Of a DNA stretch of 64,000 nucleotides, positions 9,198 through 19,111 are shown piece by piece. This DNA comes from Paulinella micropora. Lineage: Eukaryota; Cercozoa; Imbricatea; Euglyphida; Paulinellidae. The position numbers were made by a program, and so were the translations under genes. The notes beneath the pieces are model-generated. The model was not told the DNA's origin. It made no database searches and saw nothing but the letters and a program-made list of their open reading frames with translations. The stretch spans positions 196,942 through 260,941 of the forward strand of contig WBZZ01001156.1 of the NCBI GenBank assembly GCA_019918135.1, in the 5' to 3' direction. Position 1 is the first letter of the stretch. Each line of letters begins with the position of its first letter.

Positions 9198-12100
9198 TTA
9201 ATATCCAAACGGCCGTGTTTCAATCGCATTCTCTACAATACCGATAACTTCTCTTTTCGTATATGTAAAACTAAATATCTTTTCTAAGTATTCGCTTGTT
9301 ATTTTTTTCTTTTGTTTGTCTCGCGTTATCTTGTTGTTTCTATTATAACTACTTTTCCAGACTTCTCAATTCGCTTAGCGATCCTTAATTCTTCCTCAGT
9401 CTCTAACAAGTCAGCCAGTTCATTTTTACCCTTCTCAAATAAATCTGTGTTTTTAATACCAAGCCCGCAACTGATTACACTTAACATATTAGGTAAGTTT
9501 AAGGCATTCTTCGGCTCATAATTCATACTAAATCCTTTTACTTTCATACAGGCTTTGCCGTTATCTAATAAGTATCCGTAGCACTTTGCCCCGCCTCCAA
9601 CGAAGGTCTTTATCTTGGCTCCCTTTAATTCATCTGTCCAGTCCCCGAGTAGTTTGCCCGTCTTTACATCATCTTCGCCTTTCGTCAGGTCTGTGGTATA
9701 TATTACACTATCCGTATCGTGGTATAGAATTCTCCTGCCTAGTCTGTCCATCATCTCATAAAGTCTCATTCTCGCGTGGCAGGTAGTAAATAGAGCAACT
9801 ACAATATTTGTCTTAATCGGGTCGCTGACCGCATCCTGTTTTAAATCATAACTGGCCTCTATTATTTCGTCGTTGATTATGTTAATATTTATGTTATCCA
9901 CTGATTTATCGTTCATTAGTTTGTATAGGGTTTCCTTATCCCTTATCATTTTGTTTTGTTTTTTGTTCTGCTTCTCTCCAAACTTACCCCACAAGGAGTT
10001 CAAGCACAACTTAGCCACCGCACGGCGACCTGAGTTTTCTTCTATTTTGTTTTCATCCATCTTAACACCCATTTTGATTTCCATACTGCTTATGTAGTTT
10101 TGTTTTTCCTCGGCCGTATTGCATCCTGCTGGATATCCGCTTGATTCCTGCTTAACCTTCAAGAATGTTTTTATGTGTTCCTTGAATAGGCTACTGCTCT
10201 GTTCTTTCCAGTGCCATACTTCATATACTTTCATTAACTTATACCCTTTATCTAAGGCCTTGTAAATTTCTGGAGTTGCCCAAGTTCCTGTTATTGCCCG
10301 CTCATTGTCGGTGTGCTTGCATTCGCCGTGGTGCTCAGTCATCCCGCACTTATCGCATAAGTAATACATCATCTTGCCTCTGTCCGCTTTTGGTAAGACT
10401 GGGTGTAGTAATCCTCTCGGCGGTAGCATCTTAACCTTAGCCACTCCGAAATATTCCTTTTTTATTATTTTGTTTCGCATATCTTTTCGTTCCACAGCAT
10501 CATTTGGTCTGATGATTTCGTGGTGCCCGCTAGGGTAAAGGTCATAGTACATAACGGTCGGATAGAGTGAGCATATGTCAATGTATTTCGCGTATTCGTC
10601 GCTGTGTCGTGATTTCCAATACAATGTTAGAGCATTCGTTCTACCTCCAAACATTGCTTGTCGTGGGTTTAATCCTTCTTGTTCCATAATTCGTTCGTTG
10701 GTATCCTCGGCCAGTCTTTCACTGGTTTTCATCAGGCTCCAATCACATTCCCAGACACTTATTACTTTTACCTGTTGTCTCAGTTGTTTTTCTCTTCTCA
10801 TTGTTTCCTTGTATAGTTCGCCCATAGTCTTATTTTTCTTGGCATTCATTGCATTGCCGTTCCAACACTTCTGACAGCCGTGCCAATGACACCCGTAAAA
10901 CTCATAAGCGATTTTGTTTTTCTCGTCCCAGCCATCCACATATATTTTTGATTGCCCGAGTTGAAACATTTTTTCACCTCCGTTGAAGGCATGCTTAATG
11001 TCTGTTTTGTCTAGTCTGCTTCTGTAGGCTAACCATTCAACACAAGCCCTTGAAGCCATCCTGTTTTGTTTTTCCGCTTTCAATACCGCAATTGAATTAA
11101 CAGGCATAAACTTAGCACGATACAGAGCCATAACACAACTCGCAATAGTTGTATATTGAAACGGGTCAGTACCGAATTCAAGAAACTGCTTTCTAAAATC
11201 TATACAACCCTTTCTAAGTATATCAACATCGCTATGACAATACTCAGCGATTTCCTTCGCCATGTCAAAGTGGTTGTGATTATTAACCTGTTGTTCATAC
11301 CATTCTAAAAACTCCTTTCTCTTATCTCCTCGCATAGTGTCGTAGCCGTAATGTTTCTTGTGTGGCATAACCCCAACATAGTTTTTGTTCTTGTCTGTGT
11401 TGAAGAAGTGCGGGAAGAAACCTTTCTTAAGTTCTGTTAGTCCGAATGTCTTTGGAAAGTCAGACAATGGCATCGTAAGGAAACTCAAATTATCAATGAA
11501 GCGGTATTTCTTATGTGTCATCATCATTATCTTACCGCCTTGGTAAATGACAAATGGTGTCTGTTTGTTATCTACAAGCCGCTTAAGAATAAACTGACAA
11601 TCATAACCGCGAGCATTGTGTGCGATAAAGGTAAATCCGCTGTGCTTAGTGTCAAAAGCCCAATTACAAAAGTCTTGAATGTTCTTATGTATAATAGGCG
11701 GTTCCTTAGCATCATAATACTGGCTTTCAGCATAATTTACAATGTGTTCGCCTGTGTCCTGTGTCGCTTCAAAGTCAAAGAATATGTATTGCTCTGACGG
11801 CGGTAGGATTTCTTTTTTAGCTATTTCACATTGGTGTTCAAGCGGTTTCACTAGTTTGCAATTTCTGCATTTCGCATATCCGCATTTGTGTTCATCTTTC
11901 TTCCTGTAATTCAGCCCGCACGATTTACATTTCGCTTTAACATCGCAGTTTGTTGTCCTGTGATTATTAAAGCATTCAGTGTTTGGAAACTTTCTATTAC
12001 ACTTCTCACATTCTTTCCACTGGCTCTTGTCGTTTATTCCCTTACATCCCTTGGTTTCGCAGATACTACATTTGGCGTCGCAGGCATGTCTTTCCATATA

Positions 12101-13191
12101 CCCTCTTAGACACAACTCGCAGAAATTCTTTTTTCCTAGCATAGACTTCATGTTAGTTATGGCATCGTAATGTCCTTCAGTCTTTAGAATGTAAAGGTTA
12201 GTCAGCCGTTCGCCGTTCGCATCAAGTAGTTCTGTTTTATAAATGATTTTGTCAGGGAATTCAACAATAACCAGATTGTATTTAATGTGATTAGCGAATG
12301 TATTAATTTCTTGTATCCCACACACATCCTTAATAACTTTCGCTTCATCGTGTAAAGACTCAGCCATTTCCTGCTGTACCTTCTCCCCATTAATATTGTT
12401 TTGTATTTTTGATGTTTTTCAATTTTTGCTTTGACTACAACGATTGCTCGTGCTAGGCATAAGTTATCGCTATTAGTAATACAGATTACTCCTTTCTTTC
12501 TATATACATCCAGTTTGTTCAAAACCTGTAGCCTTGCCCCGCCCGTAGGCATAACAGACTTTAATACAAACTTTAATTTATCAAAGTTGGTGCCACTTTC
12601 ATCTATATAAAGACTTTCGTTGCTTTGAAATATTGACGACAATCTTTCTACAACTTTTTCAACCGAGATTTCATTGACATAATGTGGGCCTGTAGATACT
12701 TTGCCATAATAATCTACAAACTCAATACCTACATCAACCTTATCTCTTTGCCCCTGTCGTTTTAAAAAGTCGTTCAATATGATTTCAATAAATCTTATTA
12801 CATCTCGCATAGTGAAAGACCGAAAGTTTCCATTCAACACAACCCTGTAAATACTTTCGTTTATTCCAAGTTTGTGCTCCTTTCTGTCGTCTCGCTTGAT
12901 TTCGTAATTGCCATATCGCATCAAGTCTCTGACATTTTCCTTGATTTCTTTTTTCTCTTCAATCGTAGGTAAAGGTGGCGCTATTGGTATAGCATGGTGT
13001 TCGAAATACACCGCACCTCTTACTTGGTTCAAGTAGTTTTGGGCATTCAGTGTATCAATTTTATACCCCCTTACCTTCGGTTTGATATATAGCACATCCC
13101 GACCCCTGACAGACTTGATTTCGTAATTTATCTTATATTCCCTTAATCTATCCAACCTGTAGACCTTGCCGTTATACGTGTGTGTCTCCAT
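9198..13191 (-). pseudogene. Protein-primed family B DNA polymerase, frameshifted twice (copy 1)
   Basis: The main frame (9326-12367, 1013 codons) has all polymerase B motifs: exonuclease FFDFEAT, HNARGYDCQF and YCHSDVDIL; palm DICSLYPTVMYYD, KLCLNSLWGKFG and YHDTDSVIY. A Cys/His-rich array fills residues about 80-185, and a HWHGCQKCW block typical of Polinton polymerases is present. Upstream, 12415-13191 encodes the N-terminal region, ending in an ITNSDNLCLARAIVV motif usual just before the exonuclease domain. A shift at the A-runs near 12410 separates the two. A second shift near 9328 cuts off a 40-codon tail ending at 9198. The element would replicate its DNA with this enzyme. Confidence 0.8.
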
Positions 13192-13333
13192 GTTTGATAA
13201 ATATATCTAAGGAAATATAATTTTATAAAATTAAAATAATTTCTCCTTCTCAAATGTGGGGTGTGTCCTGTGTCCCTGTGTGCCTCTATATAGTGTTGTG
13301 TCCTTGTCTTTAACATAAAATTCGCCCATACCC

Positions 13334-13360
13334 CCGTCGGAATTGAAATCATTCCGACGG
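13334..13360. terminator. 10-bp stem hairpin upstream of polymerase gene (copy 1)
   Basis: CCGTCGGAAT and ATTCCGACGG form a perfect stem around a 7-base loop. It lies between the end of the terminal zinc gene and the start of the polymerase gene, both on the minus strand. That fits a 3'-end signal for the first or a control site for the second. Confidence 0.4.
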
Positions 13361-13376
13361 CGAAATTGTTGTACGG

Positions 13377-13599
13377 CTATGCTATGCTAGCAAAATCCAT
13401 AAATCCTATTAATCTTTTGTCTTTCCAAGTCTGATTGTACTTGCTATATCCTGAACCGCAATGACAATTATTTTCCATATAACCACACATACTACATCTT
13501 TCGTCTTCTTCTTTCTTAACTTGTTCAATCTTAGATTTTAACAACTCTACGTTTTCTTTATGTTTATTAGATTTCTTATCTTACATTTACTTCCATTTG
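13377..13599 (-). pseudogene. 3' fragment of terminal zinc/AP2-like gene (copy 1)
   Basis: This corresponds to the last part of the gene at 36420-36940. It keeps the Cys-rich tail CSMCGYMENNCHCGSGYS. The AP2-like N-terminal part is lost at the truncation edge at 13599. Confidence 0.7.
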
Positions 13600-14068
13600 C
13601 ATGGGAAGCGAGCCATCCTGCATGTTTTTCTTCAAGAAGAGTTGCAATCCGTTCCGCGCAGCCAAGGGGATTTTGTTCCAGTCGTGTGAGTCACCTTCAG
13701 GGTTGATTAAACCAGCGGCCTTCCATTAGTCCACAAACTCCTGAACGACCTCCTTCTTGCAGAATCGGGGAAGTACCAACAGCTCGTCGTCTTCCTCTCC
13801 AAGGCCCAAATCTTCCGTGTAGCCGACCTTGTCGGACTTGTCGCACATCCAACCGACCCATTCGATCTTGTCGTTCGGATTTTGGCTGGTGCAAAAATTT
13901 TTCATGAGCTGCAGGACATGCTCGTTGTCCAGCTCTCTGTCTTTCACACCCTTGTGGGGGGCTTCAGCAATGATGTCAGGAAGAACTTCAACGCGCGAGT
14001 AAGTGAGTCCAGAGACTGTGGAGGTGGCTTCTTCAACAAGGGCCTTTGTGTCTGAACACAAGCAAAGA

Positions 14069-14084
14069 CTTTTATGCATAAAAG
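14069..14084. repeat. ATGCAT palindrome inside a host intron
   Basis: CTTTTATGCATAAAAG, a perfect 16-bp palindrome, makes up the centre of the 67-bp intron 14052-14118. The same palindrome recurs at seven other places in host, non-Polinton sequence. Confidence 0.75.
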
Positions 14085-14816
14085 CGACAAGTGAGAAATC
14101 TTCAAATCGAAAAATTACCTTCCCTGTACTTTTCATCCTCTTTGGCCACTTTCTCCTTCTGACTTACATTCTTGCCCAGGGACTTCTTTCCCTTCATTTT
14201 TTTCTTCTTCTTTGAAGGAACAGAGATTTCCTCAGGGTCAGAGGAACGGGAAGACGCAGGTGGCTGTTTGCGCTTGAGGTTCGGAAGAGGTGTAGAAGCC
14301 TGGAGTGAAGGTGAAGATGAAGATGAAGATGAAGATGAAGGTGAAGATGAAGATGATGATGAAGTGCAAGGGGGAAAAGGCTTCAAAGGGTTGACAGGGG
14401 TGAGAGGAAGCGAAGCCTTTCTGCGATCAGCTGGTTGCACAACAGGAGTCCCAGTGGAAGAACGAGTTGGTTGCGAGAAAATTGAACGGCTGTCCTCAGA
14501 AGCCTTGCTTGCTGGAGGCTCTTGATTTGGATCCTGCGTTTCCATGTCCTGGGTCAGAGTTCGCTTTGGCGGGGTAAGAACAGCGTCAGCAGACGACTTA
14601 GCGTTCAAGGAGGCTCGTCTAACCAAGTCGTTGAATGCTTCCTCGTCCTCTTCCTCATGTTCGGATGGTTCTCTGGCAGGGAGGCCTTTCCAGAACCAGA
14701 AGCCACAGCATGCGACGCACCGAACAAGGAGCCAAGCGGCTGCGTAGACTCTTGCTCAGCGAGTTGGGAAGAAGGTACGAAATCGTCACCTTCAGATTCC
14801 TAAGTCACATGTAGAG

Positions 14817-14919
14817 CTTTATGCATAAAAGGGTCACATGGGAAATTTCCAATGAAGTGCTTTTATGGATAAAAGCTCCACATTGGCAATTTCCAATGTG
14901 TCCCTTTTATGCATAAAAG
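14817..14919. repeat. Cluster of three ATGCAT-type palindromes inside a host intron
   Basis: Near-identical palindromes lie at 14817-14832, 14860-14875 (one mismatch, ATGGAT) and 14904-14919, all inside the intron 14800-14935. Between them sit inverted CACATTGG/CCAATGTG segments, so the intron can fold into a chain of hairpins. Confidence 0.7.
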
Positions 14920-15165
14920 CAAAGCCCAGAACTACCTGGGCATCGGTGGCAGCCACCGTGGCGGACTGCTTAGCCAGGTCTTGGAGAAATTCTTTTGTCC
15001 TCTTGTTCAGCTGTTCTGCATGCAAAAATGGTATTCATAATTTGTTTTTTCAACCGCAAAAAAGGGGAAAAGCGCATGGACATTTTTTAAAAAAAAAGGA
15101 GACCACACATTCAAATCAAAGTAGTAGCAACAGGATGAACCCTTATGAACATTTCAATCCTTATG

Positions 15166-16529
15166 AAACTTCGACACCTGTCGCCCATCATTTTTCTCTG
15201 TTAGTGTTACGTGCTGTAATGGTCGCACAAAATGCTTTGATCAAACAGATCGACTTCAGTCAAGCCTACGTCCACGCCGACATGGTGGACATCGTCTTTG
15301 CTGTTCCCCCGAAGGGATTCGAGAACCCCGAGGACCCACGAGCAATATGCAAGGTTGAAAAAGCTCTCTATGGCTCGCCTCAAGCGGGCAGACGATGGCA
15401 CGATTATGTAGCTGTGTTTTTGCGTACCTTAGGCTACCATCAATCAACCATCGACCCTTGTGTTTTCTACCTCAAGGATGATGACGGCACGTACCCGCCT
15501 CGGTTCACCAACGACCCCGAGTCACTACCTTGGGCACTTCTGCTGAAAACTGACGATATGCTTGTGTTCTGTATGCATGACTCGCAGTTCAACGTGCTCA
15601 AGGACGCTCTTGCGAAAGCCAAGTTTCGTTTCAAGGATCTTGGCAATGTACGCGTCTTTGTTGGTCTTCAGTTTAAAAAGTTCCCATCTGGACTGCTGAT
15701 TCACCAACGAGCTTACATCCGTGGTCTTCTACAGGATCGCATCTACGGCAACAGCAACCCTGCACCGACGCCTGCCACAACGCAAGAACCTGCCCCCGCT
15801 TCCCCTGAATGCCCTCTGCGCCAGTGGTCGTTGAGTAAACTTACTGGTGAGTTAATTTGGCCTGCGTCAATGACGCAACCCCAGATTGCGTTTGCTGTCA
15901 ACAGGCTCTCCGTCTACGCACACAAGGCACCAGACGTGTCGTATGCTATGGTCGGACGCATTTATCGCAACCTACGAAACGAGAGGGGACTGTTCTTCCC
16001 TACGGTCGTCGACAAGGAGCCAATGGAACTGATTTCCTACAGCGACTCCGACCTCGGTAACTGCCAGTATACCCGTCGATCACGCAACGGCGAACATCAT
16101 ATGCTGACAGGCGCCGTCAGCTGGAACTCCAGACGTCAGACGACTGTGGCACTATCCACCATGGAATCGGAGAGTCTCAGTCTATCGCAGACTACCCGCA
16201 CCGCTATTGCATTGCAATCATTCTTAACTGAGTTAGGAATTCCGGTCACCACCCCCCCCGTAATCTATGCCGACAATCGCGGTTCCATCACAGCGTCGAC
16301 GAACGGACTCGGAGGTCCACGAGCCAGACATCTTTCGCTCAAGCATCACTATGTGGTTGAACAAGTCCGGGACCGGAAATTCACCGTTCGCTACATCCCG
16401 TCTGCGGAGAACTTGGCACATATTTACACCAAGCCATTACCGGCCCCGCAGTTCAACAACCTAGTCGAACAATTCATGGTCAAGCTATCGGACTACCTTA
16501 CCGACGATGAAGACAGCTCCCACCAGTAG
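15166..16529 (+). pseudogene. Ty1/copia pol fragment (reverse transcriptase and RNase H), split by Polinton
   Basis: The frame carries copia-type reverse transcriptase: KQIDFSQAYVHADM, KVEKALYGSPQAGRRWHDY and FKDLGNVRVFVGLQF. RNase H follows with SYSDSDLGN, TVALSTMESE, ADNRGSI and HLSLKHHYV, and the usual IYTKPLP end. The metal-binding box reads LLLKTDDMLVF rather than the usual YVDDM. Gag, protease, integrase and the start of RT are missing. The frame stops at TAG (16527-16529), but that codon lies in the Polinton inverted repeat. The true continuation is after 37348, where the frame stays open to about 37521. Confidence 0.85.
16519..16524. repeat. Target site duplication, left copy (CCCACC)
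   Basis: CCCACC directly precedes the left inverted repeat and matches the six bases directly after the right one (37343-37348). A 6-bp duplication is the known hallmark of Polinton/Maverick insertion. Confidence 0.9.
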
Positions 16530-16877
16530 TATAGGGTGCCACTTGGGCACAGGTGTTCAATACATACCTCCGTTGAAATCAAAACGGCTCCAACGGCCTT
16601 CCTATTGAAAGTAGTATTTTTCACAAAAAAATCACTCATTCACAATTTCATCAAAAATCTCTCTTCCTATTCATAGTTTATTATTTCAAGACATTCTTCA
16701 AGACATCTTCAAGACATCACGATAATTAAAGAAATTAAGCAAAATAATAAAAAACCAAAAAATCAAAAAAACATTTTTTTGTTTTTCTGTTTCCAGCAAA
16801 AATGCAATAGAAACGGCTCTCCTCTTCATTTCACAAACAAACAATACAGAAAGCAATTATAAGCAAATAAGCCTAAG
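16525..16877. repeat. Left terminal inverted repeat, about 353 bp
   Basis: The complement of 36990-37342, with only a handful of mismatches and small indels. The match runs from AGTAGTATAGGGTGCC to AGCCTAAG. It contains A/T-rich runs and a triple direct motif, TCAAGACAT (about 16687-16719). High similarity of the two ends implies a recent insertion or active end correction by protein-primed replication. Confidence 0.9.
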
Positions 16878-16936
16878 GGGGAAAACAGACACAAAAATAA
16901 TTCATATTAAAGACATAGAATAATATCCTATATAAA

Positions 16937-17482
16937 ATGACAGACACAAACGAGAAACCTATCAATATATCTAAGGGAGGAATATATATAATAAAAGAAA
17001 CTAGACCAAAATTAATTTCAGGTTCATGTGAATTTGTTGTAGTTCAATGGTGTGAAGAAGGTAAAGTAAAAAAGAAGAGATTTAATTTTTCACAATATGG
17101 AAAAAGAAATAAAGAACAAGCACTAGAGGAAGCAAACAAGTTTTATGAAGAAAACATAAAACCAAAACACGAAGTCTGGAAGGAATACAATGATGAACGA
17201 GTTAAGCGAAATAAACAATAATACAAAAATGAATGGAATAAGGAATGGATGAAGCAAAAATGGATATGTGAATGTGGTTATGAAACAACCAGAGGATATA
17301 AAACAAGACATCTTCAATCAGTCTATCACGAGTTAAGAATGAAAGGAATTCAGGTATCAAGCAATGATTTAACTATAGAAAAAATAAAATGTGAATGTGG
17401 TTCAACGATAAGGAGAAATGGGAAAGAAATTCACGAGACAACCACAAAACATAAGAAATACATTCAAGCCAAAAATAATTAA
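16937..17482 (+). pseudogene. Left terminal AP2-like/zinc gene, interrupted by an in-frame TAA
   Basis: ORFs 16937-17221 and 17249-17482 are in the same frame, with a TAA at 17219-17221 between them. The first half (VVVQWCEEGKVKKKRFNFSQ, then EQALEEANKFYEE) resembles the AP2/ERF-type DNA-binding fold found in some homing endonucleases and integrases. The second half has two C-x-C...H-x-H-type zinc motifs (ICECGYETTRGYKTRHLQS and KCECGSTIRR). It is homologous to the gene at the right end and oriented inwards. A role in end recognition or regulation is inference. Confidence 0.55.
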
Positions 17483-17487
17483 AAATA

Positions 17488-18479
17488 TTACAAATCCAAC
17501 ATTTCTTTTTTCTTTTTTATTCTAGCACTACTCCGTATGTTCTCTGGTTTAATCTCTAATGATTTTAATAAATTAGAATTTTTCTTTTCCTTTGTTATCT
17601 CTTTAACTTTATCCGCTAACTGCTCCTTAGGTTCTTCCTCTCCGGGGTGCTCATCAATATGAGTTTTTAATAATTCACTAGGTCTGACTAAGTCTTCTTC
17701 GGATAGAATAACCTTGAAGCCTTTACGGCCTTTGACTTTAAATACAGTCTTACTGAATTGCTTGTCGCCCTTTGAAAAAATAGTCCTTTCTAGTTCTTTT
17801 CTTACTCTTGTTCCTTTTGGAAATTCATTAATTAAAGGATTTCTGTATATTTCTTGAGTATTCTTTCAGTACCGTCATAAACATCAATAGGCACGGCTCG
17901 TATTGTAGTATGAAATGTTTTATTATAAGCATCAACAACTTCGTGAATAATCGGCACCCAAGCAAAATTTTCATTATACTCCCATATTAAATTCAATTCA
18001 TTTCTTATCGTTCTAATAAATCTATCCACTATCCCCATTGTTCTGTGGTCGCCTACTTGTGCTGTTCTATGTTCAATATTATTTTGTCTGAAGTATTCAG
18101 CGACTTGTCCCTTAAATTCACCGCCGTTGTCTGAAGTAATTCTTTCTGGCACTTCTTTAGTAAATATTTTTTTCAATCCTTCCAATACATATCCAGTCGT
18201 TTTATTTTTTACTGGCTCTACCCATCCACGACGGCTATAAACATCAATAGCAACCAAACCAAAATTATAATTAGCATTTCCTTTTTTGGTAGCCACCTTT
18301 GACATATCCATTAAATCAATAAAAACGTGGCTTAATGGTTTCGCTTCTGGAGAGGTTATTGTATTCCATAATTTAGTTGGCTTTGATTGGTAATGTATCT
18401 CGCCCGCTTCTTCAAGTTTTTCTTTTCGCTCCGTTTGCTCAGGAGTTTCTTGTTGCTGATTTGTGTGCTTATTGTCCAT
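17488..18479 (-). pseudogene. rve-type retroviral integrase, one frameshift
   Basis: The core (17832-18479) has the rve integrase order: FIDLMDMS for the first Asp, ITSDNGGEFKG for the second, and MGIVDRFIRTIRNEL where the third acidic residue should be. That third position is Asp, not the usual Glu. After a shift near 17865 the frame continues as IYRNPLINEFPKGTRVRK and a Lys-rich C-terminal domain to the TAA at 17488. The enzyme would catalyse end joining into host DNA and generate the 6-bp duplication. It converges on the terminal zinc gene with five bases between. Confidence 0.8.
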
Positions 18480-18488
18480 CCTATATTA

Positions 18489-19013
18489 TCAAAATTTCAA
18501 GAAACATTTTTCAATATCATTATTTTTTTCTTTCTTAACACCACCAGAAGATTGATTATATACTTTTACACTTACACTGCTAGACTTCTTACCTTTGCCT
18601 TTCTTTGGCTTCGGTTCTTCTTCTTCGCTACTTTCGCTTTCACTTTCTTCACTCTCTGGCTCAGGCTCTGGCTTCTTACTCTTTTTCTTCGTTCTCTTAG
18701 TTTCCGCTTTCGCTCTTTTGATTTTCATTTTAGCCATCTTTTCTGCGATAATGTCAGTGAAATCACATTCTTCATCGCTCTCACTGCTTTCTTCTGGTGT
18801 ATCATCTTGGTCTTTTCCATTAATGATATCACTAGCAAAACCCATTTCGGCCATGCGGTTTATCTTTTCCTCCATCTCTTCATCATCACCTACATAAGCA
18901 TTTCTACATTTTGCTAATTTCTCTTTCGCTATTTCAACCTTATGTTGCTTTTTACTCTTAATACTTTCCACAGCCTTACCCCAATTCTTGCGACTTGCTT
19001 CGGGGGACGGCAT
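18489..19013 (-). CDS. Acidic/basic low-complexity protein of unknown function
   Basis: A 174-residue protein, nine bases upstream of the integrase start on the same strand, so the two may be co-transcribed. It has a helical start, a middle with MAEMGFASDIING, and a C-terminal half made of Glu/Ser and Lys/Pro repeats. I see no family motif. A disordered, DNA- or virion-associated role would fit, but it is only a guess. Confidence 0.5.
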   Translation of the reverse strand: MPSPEASRKNWGKAVESIKSKKQHKVEIAKEKLAKCRNAYVGDDEEMEEKINRMAEMGFASDIINGKDQDDTPEESSESDEECDFTDIIAEKMAKMKIKRAKAETKRTKKKSKKPEPEPESEESESESSEEEEPKPKKGKGKKSSSVSVKVYNQSSGGVKKEKNNDIEKCFLKF

Positions 19014-19111
19014 TTTTAGAATTGCGCTTTCGTTTCACTTTCGCTTATTCTAAAAGTATTCTATACTAAGATTAATATATTTTAGTATTTTTAATAATTA
19101 ATTAATATAAT

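Larger units (their letters stand above)
1473..13599. mobile_element. Polinton/Maverick copy 1, internal fragment truncated at both ends
   Basis: This block is nearly identical to 24486-36642, in the same order and orientation, with an offset drifting from 23013 to 23043 through small indels. The left edge starts inside the packaging ATPase gene. The right edge ends inside the terminal zinc gene, just after TTCCATTTG at 13599. No terminal inverted repeat is present at either edge. It lacks the fibre, integrase and GIY-YIG genes of copy 2. It carries private changes, such as a one-base deletion in the VSR-like nuclease gene, so it is not simply the same reads placed twice. Confidence 0.85.
13600..15015 (-). 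pseudogene. Decayed host gene fragment with two palindrome-bearing introns
   Basis: Exons can be followed on minus as 15015-14936, 14799-14119 and 14051 down to the junction at 13600. Both introns (14800-14935 and 14052-14118) have GT-AG ends and keep frame. The product is low-complexity Ser/Pro, then a Lys-rich segment, then an acidic part with KIEWVGWMCDKSDKVGYTED. I do not recognise it. A one-base shift near 14690 and an in-frame TAA (13726-13728) interrupt it. After the TAA the frame stays protein-like (EGDSHDWNKIPLAARNG) up to the Polinton junction, so the gene looks disabled and cut by the rearrangement. Confidence 0.5.
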
